Assembly (NCBI RefSeq): GCF_014644735.1
Contig: NZ_BMKZ01000016.1
Span: 1-64,000, forward strand
DNA length: 64,000 bases
Direction: 5' to 3'
Origin: Caldalkalibacillus thermarum
GTDB taxonomy: Bacteria; Bacillota; Bacilli; Caldalkalibacillales; Caldalkalibacillaceae
In this document: one piece after another, positions 35,855 through 46,024 of the stretch
How positions within the stretch are numbered: position 1 is the stretch's first letter
How the letters are laid out: each line of letters opens with the position of its first letter
Notes under the pieces: generated by a model
Database searches by the model: none
What the model saw: only the letters and a program-made list of their open reading frames with translations
Told to the model about the DNA's origin: nothing
Program-made: the position numbers and the translations under genes

Positions 35855-35892
35855 GGGGCTGTTCCAGGTGCATGGGCACGTGGAACAGCCCC
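35855..35892. repeat. intergenic palindrome family, copy 3
   Basis: GGGGCTGTTCC and GGAACAGCCCC perfect 11-bp arms around AGGTGCATGGGCACGT, then TTTGTTT. It lies between the convergent deacetylase and metH genes; a good terminator. Confidence 0.88.
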
Positions 35893-35972
35893 TTTGTTTA
35901 AGCTTATTGTTTATCCATCCTCTTAGTTTATCCATTCTCTTACTTGTTGCTTAACCGCTATTCCTTGGCTGA

Positions 35973-38900
35973 TTACAACACATTAAAGTAACGGGCTTCG
36001 GGATGGGCAAAGACGATGGCCGTGACAGAGGCTTCCGGTTCCATCATATAGCCTTCAGTAAGCTTGATGCCAATCTCTTCCGGCCGGATCAGGCGGAACA
36101 GTTTGGCTTGGTCCTCTAGGTTGGGACAGGCCGGGTAGCCGAAAGAGTAGCGCTGTCCCTGGTATTTAGCAGCGAAGCGGTCCTGCATGGTAAAATCTGG
36201 AGGATCAGGGAAGCCCCATTTGTCCCGCATCAATTGGTGAATCCGTTCGGCAAAACCTTCGGCCAGTTCCAGCGCCAAGGCCTGCAAGGCGTGGCTGCGC
36301 AGGTAGTCCCCCTGCTCCTTCAGCTTAAGGGCCTGCTCACGGATGCCTTTGCCGGCGGTCACAGCAAAGAAGCCGACATAATCCATCTCTCCGCTGTCCG
36401 CTGGTCTCAGATAATCGGCCAGACACAGGTAAGGCGCTTTGGTCTGGCGGGGGAAGTGAAACCGCTCGATCACCGTTTGCCGGTCAGCGGGATCATAAAT
36501 GAGCACATCGTCTCCATCGCTTTGGGCCGGGAAAAATTGATACACCCCGTGGGCAGAGATCAGACCGTTTGCTTTGGCCTCGGCCAGCAAGGAATCAACC
36601 AGCTCTTTTAACTCCAAGGCCCGCTCATCCCCTTCTTCCAGCAGGCGGGCCACTTTGCCTTTCAGGCCCAGATGGTGGCCCAGGAGCATTTGCATATTAA
36701 TGTAGGGTTGAATGTGGGCGATAGCATAATCTTTTAGGACATGGCGCTCCAGGTCAGCCGGGACGTAGACGGGAACGTCGGGGGACACATTGGAGCGCAC
36801 CTTGACCGCTGTTGCCGTTTGGGCTTGTGGGCCCGCTGCGGCTGGTGGCCTTGCTGCCCGTTTGGCTTGTTGTTCTTGTTTTTCAAGGATGATTTTTTCC
36901 CGTTCCTCTGCACTTTGCAGGCGGTTGGCCAAGGATAAACCGTCCATGGCATCTTTAGCGTACAAGACCAGTCCTTCATATTCAGGCGCGATTTTATGGT
37001 CGGTAAACTGCCGGCTTAAGGCGGCACCGCCGACCAGAATCGGCACGGCAATGTTGGCCGCTTTCAAGTCCTGGGCGGTAAGCACCATTTGCTGGGCGGA
37101 CTTGACCAACAGGCCGGATAAGCCGATAATATCCGGTTGTTCTTGACGGACCACTTCAATCAAGGTGGTGGGAGCCACATTGATCCCTAAGTCGATCACT
37201 TTGTAACCGTTGTTGCTCAAAATAATATCCACCAGATTTTTGCCAATGTCATGGACATCCCCTTTAACCGTAGCCAAAATCACCTTGCCTTTGCCGCTGT
37301 CTGATGTTTTTTCCATATGGGGTTCCAAATAGGCGACGGCCGCTTTCATCACTTCTGCGCTTTGGAGCACTTCGGCCACAATGAGCTGATTGTCATTGAA
37401 CAGGCGGCCCACTTCGGCCATGCCTTCCATCAGCGGGCCATTAATAATGTCCAGCGGATTGGGATATTTGGCCAGGGCCTGATCCAGATCGGCATACAGC
37501 CCCTCTTTGGTGCCCTCCACCACGTAATTGGCCAGCCGTTCTTCCAGGCTCATCTGGGATGTTTGTTTTTTTTCTTTGGCTCTCATGCCCCGGAAGTGAG
37601 CGGTAAATTTGGCCAAAGCTTCATCACTCATCTCGAAGATGAGGGTTTCGGCCAGTTTCACTTCTTCTTCCGGGATGGAGGCGAAACGCTCTAATTTTTC
37701 GGTGTTCACAATGGCATAGTCCAGCCCTGCCTGGGTGCAGTGGTACAGGAAAACGGCGTTAAGCACTTCCCGCCCGACGGGAGGCAGGCCGAAGGAGACG
37801 TTGCTGATCCCCAAAATGGCCGGGCATTCCGGGAAAGCCTCTTTGATCATCCGTAAGCCGTCAATGGTGGCCTTGGCTGAACCAATATATTGTTTGTCTC
37901 CCGTTCCTACGGGAAAGACCAGCGGGTCAAAAATAATGTCTTTAGGGTTAAGGCCATATTTGTTGACCAAAAGATCATAGGAGCGCCGGGCAATGCGCAG
38001 CTTATCTTCCGCTTTGACCGCCATGCCCTGTTCGTCGATGGTGCCCACCACCACAGCCGCCCCAAAGCGTTTGATCAGGGGCACCACCTTTTTAAACCGT
38101 TCCTCCCCGTCCTCCAGGTTGATCGAGTTGATGATCGCTTTTCCCTGGCAATAAGTGAGTGCTTTTTCAATCACTTTTTCGTCGGTGGAGTCGATCATTA
38201 AGGGCACTTTCACTTTATTGATCACGTGTTTGAGAAACTGTTCCATATCGGCCAGCTCATCCCGGTCCGGGTCGGCCAGGCAAATGTCAATCACATGGGC
38301 GCCGCCCTTGACCTGGGCCCGGGCAATCTCCGCCGCTTCTTCATATTTTCCTTCGGCAATGAGCCGCTTAAATTTACGGGAACCGATCACGTTGGTCCGC
38401 TCGCCGACCAAAAGCGGCCGCATGCTCGTATCGTAGATGAGCGGTTCAATGCCTGAAACCGCATGGGGATGATCCTCCGGGATTTGCCGGGGGGCATAGG
38501 GTTTAACAGCCTCGGCGATCGCTTTGATGTGCTCCGGCGTGGTGCCGCAGCACCCCCCGGTCATGTTCAGCCAGCCTTTTTCCGCAAAAGCGGCCAGCTT
38601 TTGGGCTAAGGATTCCGGCGACTCATGATAGTTTCCTTCTTCGTCGGGAAGGCCGGCATTGGGATAGCAGAACACAGCGGTGGTGGCCAGCTGGGATAAA
38701 GAGCGCAAGTGGTCGGTCATAAATTCAGGCCCTGTGGCACAGTTGAGACCGACAGCAGCGGGCTGCATGTGCTCCAGGGACAGGTAAAAGGCTTCAATGT
38801 TTTGGCCGGCCAGTGTGGTGCCCATCGGTTCGATGGTGCCGGAGACCAAAAGGGGCACCTTGCGGCCTGCTTTTTCAAAAGCTTGGCAGATGCCAATGTA

Positions 38901-39419
38901 GCCCGCTTTCACGTTGCGCATATCCTGGCTGGTTTCCAACAGCAGCAGATCCACACCGCCCAGCAGCAATCCGGTGGCTTGCTCTCTGTAATGGGCCACC
39001 AGCTCTTCAAAGGTGGTGCCGCCGGTGACGGACAAGCTTTTGGTGGTCGGGCCCATGGAGCCAGCCACAAAGCGCGGCCAGCCGGGAGTGGAATACTCGT
39101 CTGCCACCTTGCGGGCGATCTCCGCTGCCGTGCGGTTGATCTCCAAAGCCAGGTGACCCAGGTTGTATTCATTTAAGACGAGGGCCGTGCCGCCAAAGGT
39201 GTTGGTCTCAATAATGTCCGCCCCTGCTTCCAGATAAGCGCGGTGAATCTGCTCCACGATATGGGGGGCTGTCAAGTTTAAATATTCGTTGCATCCTTCA
39301 AACTCTTCGCCCCCAAAGTCCTCGGCGGTAAGACCGGCCTGCTGCAACATGGTGCCCATGGCCCCGTCAATGATCAGGATTTTCTGTTTTAACTGCTGTT
39401 CAAACAATGTGTCTGCCAT
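35973..39419 (-). CDS. metH: cobalamin-dependent methionine synthase
   Basis: This protein of about 1148 residues has all four MetH modules in order: homocysteine-binding (start [17 protein letters not shown], zinc cysteines in GLNCATGP and [12 protein letters not shown]), pterin/methyl-THF binding ([13 protein letters not shown]), B12 domain with DVHDIGKN, and the AdoMet reactivation domain ([18 protein letters not shown]). ATG 39419 follows AAAGGGAG. It overlaps the preceding gene by 20 bases. Last gene of the SAM-riboswitch-controlled methionine operon; transfers the methyl of methyl-THF to homocysteine. Confidence 0.97.
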   Translation of the reverse strand: MADTLFEQQLKQKILIIDGAMGTMLQQAGLTAEDFGGEEFEGCNEYLNLTAPHIVEQIHRAYLEAGADIIETNTFGGTALVLNEYNLGHLALEINRTAAEIARKVADEYSTPGWPRFVAGSMGPTTKSLSVTGGTTFEELVAHYREQATGLLLGGVDLLLLETSQDMRNVKAGYIGICQAFEKAGRKVPLLVSGTIEPMGTTLAGQNIEAFYLSLEHMQPAAVGLNCATGPEFMTDHLRSLSQLATTAVFCYPNAGLPDEEGNYHESPESLAQKLAAFAEKGWLNMTGGCCGTTPEHIKAIAEAVKPYAPRQIPEDHPHAVSGIEPLIYDTSMRPLLVGERTNVIGSRKFKRLIAEGKYEEAAEIARAQVKGGAHVIDICLADPDRDELADMEQFLKHVINKVKVPLMIDSTDEKVIEKALTYCQGKAIINSINLEDGEERFKKVVPLIKRFGAAVVVGTIDEQGMAVKAEDKLRIARRSYDLLVNKYGLNPKDIIFDPLVFPVGTGDKQYIGSAKATIDGLRMIKEAFPECPAILGISNVSFGLPPVGREVLNAVFLYHCTQAGLDYAIVNTEKLERFASIPEEEVKLAETLIFEMSDEALAKFTAHFRGMRAKEKKQTSQMSLEERLANYVVEGTKEGLYADLDQALAKYPNPLDIINGPLMEGMAEVGRLFNDNQLIVAEVLQSAEVMKAAVAYLEPHMEKTSDSGKGKVILATVKGDVHDIGKNLVDIILSNNGYKVIDLGINVAPTTLIEVVRQEQPDIIGLSGLLVKSAQQMVLTAQDLKAANIAVPILVGGAALSRQFTDHKIAPEYEGLVLYAKDAMDGLSLANRLQSAEEREKIILEKQEQQAKRAARPPAAAGPQAQTATAVKVRSNVSPDVPVYVPADLERHVLKDYAIAHIQPYINMQMLLGHHLGLKGKVARLLEEGDERALELKELVDSLLAEAKANGLISAHGVYQFFPAQSDGDDVLIYDPADRQTVIERFHFPRQTKAPYLCLADYLRPADSGEMDYVGFFAVTAGKGIREQALKLKEQGDYLRSHALQALALELAEGFAERIHQLMRDKWGFPDPPDFTMQDRFAAKYQGQRYSFGYPACPNLEDQAKLFRLIRPEEIGIKLTEGYMMEPEASVTAIVFAHPEARYFNVL

Positions 39420-41271
39420 GAGAGAGCTCCCTTTCCTTTCCGGTTTGTTGTTTGGCATGAATGTAATTGACCAGTTCCACAGAGATCTCATAGCGCATAA
39501 AGGGGGTGATGAGATATATCCCGTTAAACAGCTTGTAGGCCGTATCAATTAAAGCTTTGGCGATAGCCAGGCCCTCCTGCTGGGAAAGGCGGGGATCATG
39601 GGCCACCGCAGCCATGCGCTGGCGAATCTCATCGGTCAGCTTGATACCGGGCACTTCGTGGTGAAGAAACTCGGCGTTGCGTGAGCTGGTCAAAGGCATA
39701 ATCCCAATATAAATGGGCACAGGCAAATGTTTGGTCGCTTCATAGATCTCATGCAAGTGGCCATGATCATAGACCGGCTGGCTGATAAAATAATCCGCCC
39801 CGGCTTCTATTTTTTTCTCCAGCCGGGCCACCGCACGCTCCAGATGCCGGACGTTGGGATTAAAAGCGGCCGCCACAGAGAATGAGGTTTTGCGTTTGAG
39901 CGGTTTGCCGGAAAAGGACAACCCCTCGTTCATTTGCTTGATCAACTGGATCAGCTCAATGGAGGACAGGTCGTACACCGAGGTGGCCCCCGGAAAGTCG
40001 CCTATTTTGGTTGGATCACCGGTTACTGCCAGCACATGGTCGATGCCCAGACAGTACAGGCCCAGCAAATGGGATTGTAAGCCGATCAGGTTGCGGTCCC
40101 GGCAAGTGACGTGAACCAAGGGGCGCACCCCCAGTTGCTGCTGGATGAGAGCGGCCATGGCCATGTTGCTGATGCGCGGGGTGGCCAGGGAGTTATCCGC
40201 CATGGTTAACGCATCGATCCCCGCCTGTTTTAATGCGCTGGCCCCTTCCATAAACCGGCCGGTATCCAGATGCTTGGGCGGATCCAGTTCCACAATGACC
40301 GATTTGCGTTTGGCCACCACGTCCTGCAGCTGCTCCTTGCGGCCTGGCGAACCTGGAGGGAGTGAGATCTCCTCGATCTGGACCAGCTGCGGTTGAACCT
40401 CCTTTTCAGTCACTGGCTTAATATCCTTCAGCGCTCCGGCCATGGCTTGAATGTGCGCTGGTGTCGTGCCGCAGCAGCCGCCGATCAACCTCACGCCTTG
40501 TTCCACGATGGCCCGTGCTTGCTGGGCAAAATAGTCCGGCTCTGATTGGTAGATCAAGCGGCCGTCAACATAATTGAGCAGACTGGCATTGGGATAGGCG
40601 GATAAATAGGCCCGCCGGGGAAGGGGCACCTGCTCCAGGGAGCGTAACATATGGTGGGGGCCCAGGCGGCAGTTGACCCCGATGACGTCCGCTCCCAGCT
40701 CTTCCAGCTGGTTGAGGGCTTCACTCAAGGGGATGCCCCCTTGCAGCACACCCGCTTCGTGCAGGGAAACCTGGGCGATGATGGGCAAGGGGGTTTCTTT
40801 TCTGGCAATCTGTATGACAGTGCTTAACTCTTCCAAATCATAGTAGGTTTCCAGGATCAAACCGTCTGGCTCTTCCTGCAGCAGCCAAAAAAGCTGCTCC
40901 CGGAAACTGCGTTTGATTTCTTCCAATGGAGTGGCTTTGCGCCCGGCCCCCCGGATGCCCCCTATGGTGCCCAGCACGTAGGCGCGGCCTGCAGCCGCCG
41001 TTTTGGCCAGCCGGACGGCGTGCACATTAATCTCTTTGACCATGTCTTCCAGACCATAACGGGACAGCTTCGCATAATTGGCCGCATAGGTGTTGGTTTG
41101 AATCACCTGGGCGCCGGCATCCAGATAAGCCTGATGGATGGCCTGAATCTGATCCGGCTGGGAAATATTCAATTCCTCATAGCAATGGCCGACACCGTAG
41201 GAGTAGAGCAAGGTGCCCATGGCTCCGTCGGCAATCAACACGCGCGCTTGCAAATCATCCAGCAGTGCCAA
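39400..41271 (-). CDS. yitJ: bifunctional homocysteine S-methyltransferase/methylene-THF reductase (YitJ type)
   Basis: This protein of about 623 residues has an N-terminal Hcy methyltransferase domain ([18 protein letters not shown]; zinc cysteines in GVNCRLGP and [11 protein letters not shown]) and a C-terminal MetF-like FAD domain ([26 protein letters not shown]). It supplies methyl-THF for MetH. The in-frame ATG at 41325 lies 70 bases inside metC. I prefer TTG 41271, which gives the family N-terminus [16 protein letters not shown] and follows AAGGGG 11 bases upstream. Confidence 0.92.
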   Translation of the reverse strand: MALLDDLQARVLIADGAMGTLLYSYGVGHCYEELNISQPDQIQAIHQAYLDAGAQVIQTNTYAANYAKLSRYGLEDMVKEINVHAVRLAKTAAAGRAYVLGTIGGIRGAGRKATPLEEIKRSFREQLFWLLQEEPDGLILETYYDLEELSTVIQIARKETPLPIIAQVSLHEAGVLQGGIPLSEALNQLEELGADVIGVNCRLGPHHMLRSLEQVPLPRRAYLSAYPNASLLNYVDGRLIYQSEPDYFAQQARAIVEQGVRLIGGCCGTTPAHIQAMAGALKDIKPVTEKEVQPQLVQIEEISLPPGSPGRKEQLQDVVAKRKSVIVELDPPKHLDTGRFMEGASALKQAGIDALTMADNSLATPRISNMAMAALIQQQLGVRPLVHVTCRDRNLIGLQSHLLGLYCLGIDHVLAVTGDPTKIGDFPGATSVYDLSSIELIQLIKQMNEGLSFSGKPLKRKTSFSVAAAFNPNVRHLERAVARLEKKIEAGADYFISQPVYDHGHLHEIYEATKHLPVPIYIGIMPLTSSRNAEFLHHEVPGIKLTDEIRQRMAAVAHDPRLSQQEGLAIAKALIDTAYKLFNGIYLITPFMRYEISVELVNYIHAKQQTGKERELSHGRHIV

Positions 41272-42445
41272 TGGCGGTGACGCCCCTTTCTTTGCGCAGG
41301 GCTTTAAAGGCCCGCTCGAAGTCATCCATTAAATCGTGCACATCTTCCAAACCGACAGACAGGCGCAACAAGCCGTCGGTAATGCCCCGTTGCTCGCGCG
41401 CTTCCTTGGGCATGGCGGCATGGGACATTTTGGCCGGATAGGACAGGATCGATTCCACCGCGCCCAGGCTGACGGCAAAGACCGGGATCTCCACCTGCCG
41501 GACAAAGGTTTTTACCGCCTGTTCGTCCTTTAAGCGGAAGGAAAGCACGGCTCCGGCTCCTTCAGCCTGCAGCATGTGCACAGCATAGCCGGGATGGTGG
41601 GGAAGTCCGGGATAATAGACATCCAGCACCTCGGGGACCTTTTGCAAGTATTTGGCCATGGCCAGAGCGGAAGCTGTGGACTGCTTCAGACGGACCGATA
41701 AGGTTTTTAAGCCCCTTAACACCAGCCAGGCATCCTGTACGCCCAGCACGGCCCCAAAGGCATTTTGTAAAAAGGACAGCTGGTCAGCCAGTTCAGGGTC
41801 TTTCACCACCACCAGTCCGGCCACCACATCACTGTGGCCGGCAATAAATTTGGTGGCGCTGTGAATGACCACATCGGCTCCCAGTTCCAGCGGCCGTTGC
41901 AAGGCCGGGGTCATCAGGGTGTTATCCACAAAGGTGAGGCAGCCGTGTGCTTTGGCCAGTTTGGCAACACCCTGAATGTTGGTAATTTTCAACAGGGGGT
42001 TGGATGGTGTCTCCACGTACAGCACTTTAGTGTTGCTTTTAATGTTGGAGGCCACCTGATCCAAATCAGTCATGTCCACAAAGGTGTATTCAATGCCAAA
42101 GCGGCTGAGCACTTGGGTCACCATGCGGTACGTTCCGCCGTATACATCTTCGCACATGAGCACATGGTCTCCCTTAGAAAGGAGCAGAAAGGCGGTGGAG
42201 ATGGCGGACATCCCTGAAGCAAAGGCAAAGCCCCTTATGCCCCCTTCCAGTTCGGCAATGGTCTCTTCCAGCGCTTCGCGGGTCGGGTTGCCGGAGCGGC
42301 TGTAATCATAGGGGCCAAAGCGGTCTATGTCTGGCTGGTGATAAGTTGAAGCATGATAAATGGGTACGCTGACGGCCCCGGTCTCGGGCTCCCATTTATG
42401 TTTGTTGTGCAACAAGCGGGTCTCAAAGCAAAAATCGTCCCTCAT
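41255..42445 (-). CDS. metC: cystathionine beta-lyase (MetC type)
   Basis: This 396-residue PLP enzyme of the Cys/Met metabolism family has the PLP lysine in [16 protein letters not shown], the [13 protein letters not shown] loop and the [18 protein letters not shown] motif. It converts cystathionine to homocysteine. It overlaps the next gene. Pairing with a close paralogue upstream matches the metI-metC (yjcI-yjcJ) order. Which paralogue is synthase and which is lyase is assigned from that order. Confidence 0.9.
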   Translation of the reverse strand: MRDDFCFETRLLHNKHKWEPETGAVSVPIYHASTYHQPDIDRFGPYDYSRSGNPTREALEETIAELEGGIRGFAFASGMSAISTAFLLLSKGDHVLMCEDVYGGTYRMVTQVLSRFGIEYTFVDMTDLDQVASNIKSNTKVLYVETPSNPLLKITNIQGVAKLAKAHGCLTFVDNTLMTPALQRPLELGADVVIHSATKFIAGHSDVVAGLVVVKDPELADQLSFLQNAFGAVLGVQDAWLVLRGLKTLSVRLKQSTASALAMAKYLQKVPEVLDVYYPGLPHHPGYAVHMLQAEGAGAVLSFRLKDEQAVKTFVRQVEIPVFAVSLGAVESILSYPAKMSHAAMPKEAREQRGITDGLLRLSVGLEDVHDLMDDFERAFKALRKERGVTAIGTAG

Positions 42446-42459
42446 CTCGGCTAACCTCC

Positions 42460-43587
42460 TCAGCTAATATGTGCCGTCTGCCCGGACTTGACAGCGGCAA
42501 AGGCTTGCTCCAGGTCGGCTATCAAATCGTCTGCATGTTCCACGCCGACGGAGAAACGTAACAGGCGGTTACACACACCGTATGCCGTGCGCACCTCTTC
42601 AGGTATATCGGCGTGAGTCTGGGTAGCGGGATAGGTGATAAAGCTTTCCACTCCGCCCAGGCTTTCAGCAAAGGTAATTAATCTAAGCTGTTTGAGGAAG
42701 GGATCCACCCAGTCTTCACGTAAGATCCGGAAGGAGAGCATGCCCCCCCGCCCCGGATAGAGCACATCGGTGACGCACTCGTGTTGTTCCAAATAGGCGG
42801 CAATTTGCCGGGCGTTGGCCTCATGCTGTTTCATGCGCAAGGCCAAGGTTTTCATCCCCCGCATCAACAACCAGGAGTCCAGGGGGGAGAGTGTGGCCCC
42901 AATCGCATTGTGGTAATAGAACAGCCGTTCACACAGTGCTTCCCCCTTGGCCACGATCAACCCGGCCAGCACATCATTGTGTCCCCCCAGGTATTTGGTG
43001 GCGCTGTGGATGACGATATCAGCCCCCTGTTTGAGGGGCTGCTGCAAAAGCGGGGTGTAAAACGTGTTGTCCACAATCAGTAACAGGCCGTGTTTTTTAG
43101 CCACCTGGCTCACCGCGCGGATATCTGTCTCCTGCATGAGCGGATTGGTCGGCGTTTCGATAAAAATGGCCTTGGTGCGCGGGGTGATCCGTTGTTCGAT
43201 TTCCTCTATACATCGCGGGTCAACATAATGAAAGTTTAATCCCCAGCGCTTCCAGCCCTCTTCAAACAGGCGGTAAGTCCCCCCGTACAAATCGCGGGAA
43301 ACAATTAATTCATCCCCTTGTTCAAACAGGGATAAGATGGTCTGGATGGCAGCCATGCCTGAACTGGTGGCAAAACCCCGGTCTCCCCCTTCCAGTTCGG
43401 CAATGGCCTGTTCCAGGATGGCCCGGGTCGGGTTGCCCGTGCGGGAGTAATCATAGCCGGTGGACTGGCCGATGCCGGCATGGCGGTACGCGGTTGAGAA
43501 GTAGACAGGTGCCGAAACTGTTCCCGTGGCTTCCTCACTGCGGTTGCCGATTTGCGCGAGTTGAGATTCTATTTTCCATTGGCTCAT
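42460..43587 (-). CDS. metI: cystathionine gamma-synthase/O-acylhomoserine thiolyase (MetI type)
   Basis: This 375-residue member of the same PLP family has YDYSRTGNPTRAILEQA, PLP lysine in HSATKYLGGHNDVLAG and ESLGGVESFITYPATQTHA. It is the first gene after the SAM-I riboswitch, as expected for metI, which joins O-acetylhomoserine with cysteine or sulfide. 14 bases separate it from metC. Confidence 0.9.
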   Translation of the reverse strand: MSQWKIESQLAQIGNRSEEATGTVSAPVYFSTAYRHAGIGQSTGYDYSRTGNPTRAILEQAIAELEGGDRGFATSSGMAAIQTILSLFEQGDELIVSRDLYGGTYRLFEEGWKRWGLNFHYVDPRCIEEIEQRITPRTKAIFIETPTNPLMQETDIRAVSQVAKKHGLLLIVDNTFYTPLLQQPLKQGADIVIHSATKYLGGHNDVLAGLIVAKGEALCERLFYYHNAIGATLSPLDSWLLMRGMKTLALRMKQHEANARQIAAYLEQHECVTDVLYPGRGGMLSFRILREDWVDPFLKQLRLITFAESLGGVESFITYPATQTHADIPEEVRTAYGVCNRLLRFSVGVEHADDLIADLEQAFAAVKSGQTAHIS

Positions 43588-43624
43588 CTATCCCATCCCC
43601 ACCTTTACCAACTTTTTATGAAAT

Positions 43625-43653
43625 AAAAAAACCTTCTTCTGATAAGAAGAAGG
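43625..43653 (-). terminator. SAM-riboswitch terminator
   Basis: On the minus strand CCTTCTTCT and AGAAGAAGG with loop TATC, followed by TTTTTTT. The upstream AAGAAGAAGGAC next to the aptamer (43683-43695) can pair with the CCTTCTTCTT arm as antiterminator. Confidence 0.9.
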
Positions 43654-43690
43654 CAAGACTAAACGGGTGTCCGTCAGTTTTGTCCTTCTT

Positions 43691-43814
43691 CTTATCTCCC
43701 AAGTTGAATCAGGCAGGCTGCCCGACTCAACTTGCTGGAATTAGCACCTGGCCAGCGCGTGCTGGCTGGTTGCTGAGGCTTCACAGGGCCAGTCCCTCCA
43801 CCTCTCTTGATAAG
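43691..43814 (-). promoter_or_regulatory. SAM-I (S-box) riboswitch
   Basis: The minus strand reads CTTATCAAGAGAGGTGGAGG, GACTGGCCC, TGAAGCCTCAGCAACC, AGGTGCTAATTCCAGCAA and closes with GAGATAAG. These are the conserved S-box elements in order. In this class SAM binding stabilises the terminator and switches off methionine genes. It controls metI-metC-yitJ-metH. Confidence 0.97.
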
Positions 43815-43861
43815 AAAAAGAACTTTCAGGCATATTCGATTTTTGTCAGGATTTATATAAC

Positions 43862-43890
43862 ACTATACTACCAAAAGCATGATTTGGCAA
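43862..43890 (-). promoter_or_regulatory. sigma-A promoter of the met operon
   Basis: Minus strand TTGCCA (43885-43890), 17 bases, TATAGT (43862-43867), about 50 bases upstream of the S-box. Confidence 0.75.
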
Positions 43891-44022
43891 GAGAAAAATT
43901 TGAAAAAAATTTAGCACGATTGGAATTTGGTTAATACCCTATTTATCAGATAGTGTGTTGGGCTGACGCCCCTGATTAGCGCGGCTCTAACTTTTTATTG
44001 ACTTCATTTTTGAAATTAGGAA

Positions 44023-44052
44023 TTGACAGACAGTGAGGGGATGCTATATGAT
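44023..44052 (+). promoter_or_regulatory. sigma-A promoter of the sulfate assimilation operon
   Basis: Perfect TTGACA (44023-44028), 18 bases, TATGAT (44047-44052). It is 111 bases upstream of cysP. Confidence 0.78.
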
Positions 44053-44067
44053 ATTTTAAAATAACAA

Positions 44068-44100
44068 AATTCTATAATTCATAGTTGACTAATAGGAATT
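44068..44100 (+). promoter_or_regulatory. candidate operator (imperfect inverted repeat) downstream of cysP promoter
   Basis: AATTCTAT (44068-44075) and AATAGGAATT (44091-44100) form an imperfect inverted repeat (AATTC-CTATT half-sites) just after the expected transcription start. The half-site resembles sulfur-regulator CymR-type boxes as I remember them. Repressor identity is inference. Confidence 0.4.
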
Positions 44101-44162
44101 ATGTTAATAGAGCTTGCGTTAACGAAAGGGAGATAAACGAAAAAAGGGTAGAGGTGAAATTC

Positions 44163-45245
44163 ATGCTCTTAACCTTTCTCGCCATTGGCATTGCCTTGTT
44201 TTTTGCCATGAACATTGGGGCCAGCGGAGCAGCTGCCACCATGGGTGCGGTCTATGGTGCCGGAGCCATCCGCAATAAGCTGGTGGCTTTGCTGCTTGTG
44301 GCATTAGCGGTGTTTTTGGGAGCAGTCCTGGGCAGCGGGGAAGTGGTGAAAACCATCGGCAGCGGGATTATACCGACTGATATCCTCGATGTTCCGATTG
44401 TGCTGATTATTTTGGTGGGAGCGACAAGCACGCTGTTTATCGCCAATTTACTGGGGATCCCCCTGTCTACCAGTGAAGTTACGGTGGGATCGATCGTTGG
44501 CATCGGGATTGCCTTTCAAGCCTTGTATGTCTCCAATCTGCTCTACATTGTCTCGTTTTGGATTTTGATTCCGGTGGCAGCCTTCAGTGTGGCCTATGGG
44601 TTGGGAAAGGGAGTTTTGTGGCTTGAAAAGCGGTATCCTGAGCTGAAGAAGGGAGGCAAGTGGCGGAAAGGGCTGGTTGTGCTCCTCATTTTGACCGGCT
44701 GTCTGGAGGCTTTTTCAGCAGGAATGAACAATGTGGCCAATGCCATCGGCCCTCTGGTAGGAGCAGGGCTTTTGGGCACCACTGAAGCCATCTGGCTGGG
44801 CGGTGCCTTTGTGGCACTGGGCGCCGTCTTGCTCGGCGGCAGGGTGCTGGAGACCAACGGCAAACGGATTACTTCGCTTTCTTTGCTGCAAGGAAGCATT
44901 GTCTCAGGGACAGGCGGCACATTGGTGGTCATTGCTTCTCTGTTGGGTATTCCTGTTCCCCTCACTCAGGCGACCACTTCGGCCATTGTGGGCGTGGGTA
45001 CCGCAGAGAATGGTTTGCGCTTGTGGCAGAAAAATGTGATTGTGCAAATCATCAAGGTGTGGGTGGTGTCGCCGATTCTCTCCCTGGTGGTTGCTTACAC
45101 CTTGGTTCATCTCATACTGGACCCCAATCCATACGTGATTATTGTGGTCATCAGTGTGTTTGTGAGCACTTTTGGCACACTCAGTTTGCTAAAAACCATC
45201 CGGCAGGAAAAGAAATCGGTCCATGAGCAAGGAGGGGAGGTTTAA
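44163..45245 (+). CDS. cysP: sulfate permease CysP (Pit family)
   Basis: This membrane protein of about 360 residues has 10-11 hydrophobic segments and the two inverted PiT repeats: GASGAAATMGAVYGAGAIRN near the N-terminus and GMNNVANAIGPLVGAGLLG in the second half. Among PiT proteins, those beside cysH carry sulfate rather than phosphate (B. subtilis CysP). ATG 44163 follows AGAGGTGA. Starts upstream would be in the leader. First gene of the operon; two bases before cysH. Confidence 0.9.
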   Translation: MLLTFLAIGIALFFAMNIGASGAAATMGAVYGAGAIRNKLVALLLVALAVFLGAVLGSGEVVKTIGSGIIPTDILDVPIVLIILVGATSTLFIANLLGIPLSTSEVTVGSIVGIGIAFQALYVSNLLYIVSFWILIPVAAFSVAYGLGKGVLWLEKRYPELKKGGKWRKGLVVLLILTGCLEAFSAGMNNVANAIGPLVGAGLLGTTEAIWLGGAFVALGAVLLGGRVLETNGKRITSLSLLQGSIVSGTGGTLVVIASLLGIPVPLTQATTSAIVGVGTAENGLRLWQKNVIVQIIKVWVVSPILSLVVAYTLVHLILDPNPYVIIVVISVFVSTFGTLSLLKTIRQEKKSVHEQGGEV

Positions 45246-45247
45246 CC

Positions 45248-45964
45248 ATGGCTGCTTCGTTCTCCTATACCACCGTGACAGAGGAGGAGCTGGCCGGGAT
45301 CAACCGGCAGCTGGAGCAAAAAGATACCCTGGAAGTGATCAAGTGGGCTTACGACCAATGGGGCAAAGAGTTGATCTATGCCTGCAGCTTCGGGGCAGAA
45401 GGCATGGTGTTAATCGATATGATCAGCAAGGTGAAGGCGGATGCCAAAGTCATTTTCCTGGATACCCACCTTCATTTTAAGGAGACTTACGACCTGATTG
45501 AAGAGGTGAAACAGCGCTATCCCCAGCTGCGTATTGAGCTGATCCAGCCTGATCTTTCCCTGGAGGAGCAAGCCAAACAGTATGGGGATCAACTCTGGGT
45601 GCATCATCCTGACCAATGCTGCCGGCTGCGTAAGATCATCCCTTTGCACAAGGCGTTGACGGGCGCGGCAGCATGGATGTCCGGCTTGCGGCGGGAGCAG
45701 TCGCCGACCCGGGCCCATGTCCAGTTTGTCAATCTGGATCATAAGTTTCAATCTATTAAGGTCTGTCCGCTGATTCACTGGACATGGGAGGAAGTTTGGC
45801 TGTACATCAGGAGCTTTAACTTGCCCTATAATCCGCTGCACGATCAAGATTATCCCAGCATCGGCTGTGAACCTTGCACCCTGCCTGTGAAGGGAGAGGG
45901 TGATTCCAGAGCAGGCCGCTGGGCCCATGCCAATAAAATCGAATGCGGATTGCACAGCCCGTAA
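45248..45964 (+). CDS. cysH: phosphoadenylyl/adenylyl-sulfate reductase CysH
   Basis: This 238-residue PAPS/APS reductase has the ATP-PPase-like loop (YACSFGAEGMVLIDM), the iron-sulfur cysteine motif QCCRLRKI ... IGCEPC and the C-terminal catalytic cysteine in ECGLH. The extra CC...CxxC set indicates the 4Fe-4S type, which in Bacillus uses both APS and PAPS. It reduces activated sulfate to sulfite. GGAGGGGAGG lies before the ATG, overlapping the cysP stop region. Confidence 0.95.
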   Translation: MAASFSYTTVTEEELAGINRQLEQKDTLEVIKWAYDQWGKELIYACSFGAEGMVLIDMISKVKADAKVIFLDTHLHFKETYDLIEEVKQRYPQLRIELIQPDLSLEEQAKQYGDQLWVHHPDQCCRLRKIIPLHKALTGAAAWMSGLRREQSPTRAHVQFVNLDHKFQSIKVCPLIHWTWEEVWLYIRSFNLPYNPLHDQDYPSIGCEPCTLPVKGEGDSRAGRWAHANKIECGLHSP

Positions 45965-46024
45965 GCACAGCCAACTGTCCGCGGGTAATCCGGTTTGACC
46001 CAAAACAGGAAAGGAGAGAGGAAG

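Noticed and set aside
29350-35892. Considered the three palindromes as an integron attC or phage attachment sites
   Set aside because: No integrase gene nearby and they sit at gene ends in terminator position; a dispersed terminator-like repeat is simpler.
36234-39176. Plus-strand frames inside metH
   Set aside because: Antisense to a fully conserved metH with all domain motifs; no ribosome binding sites.
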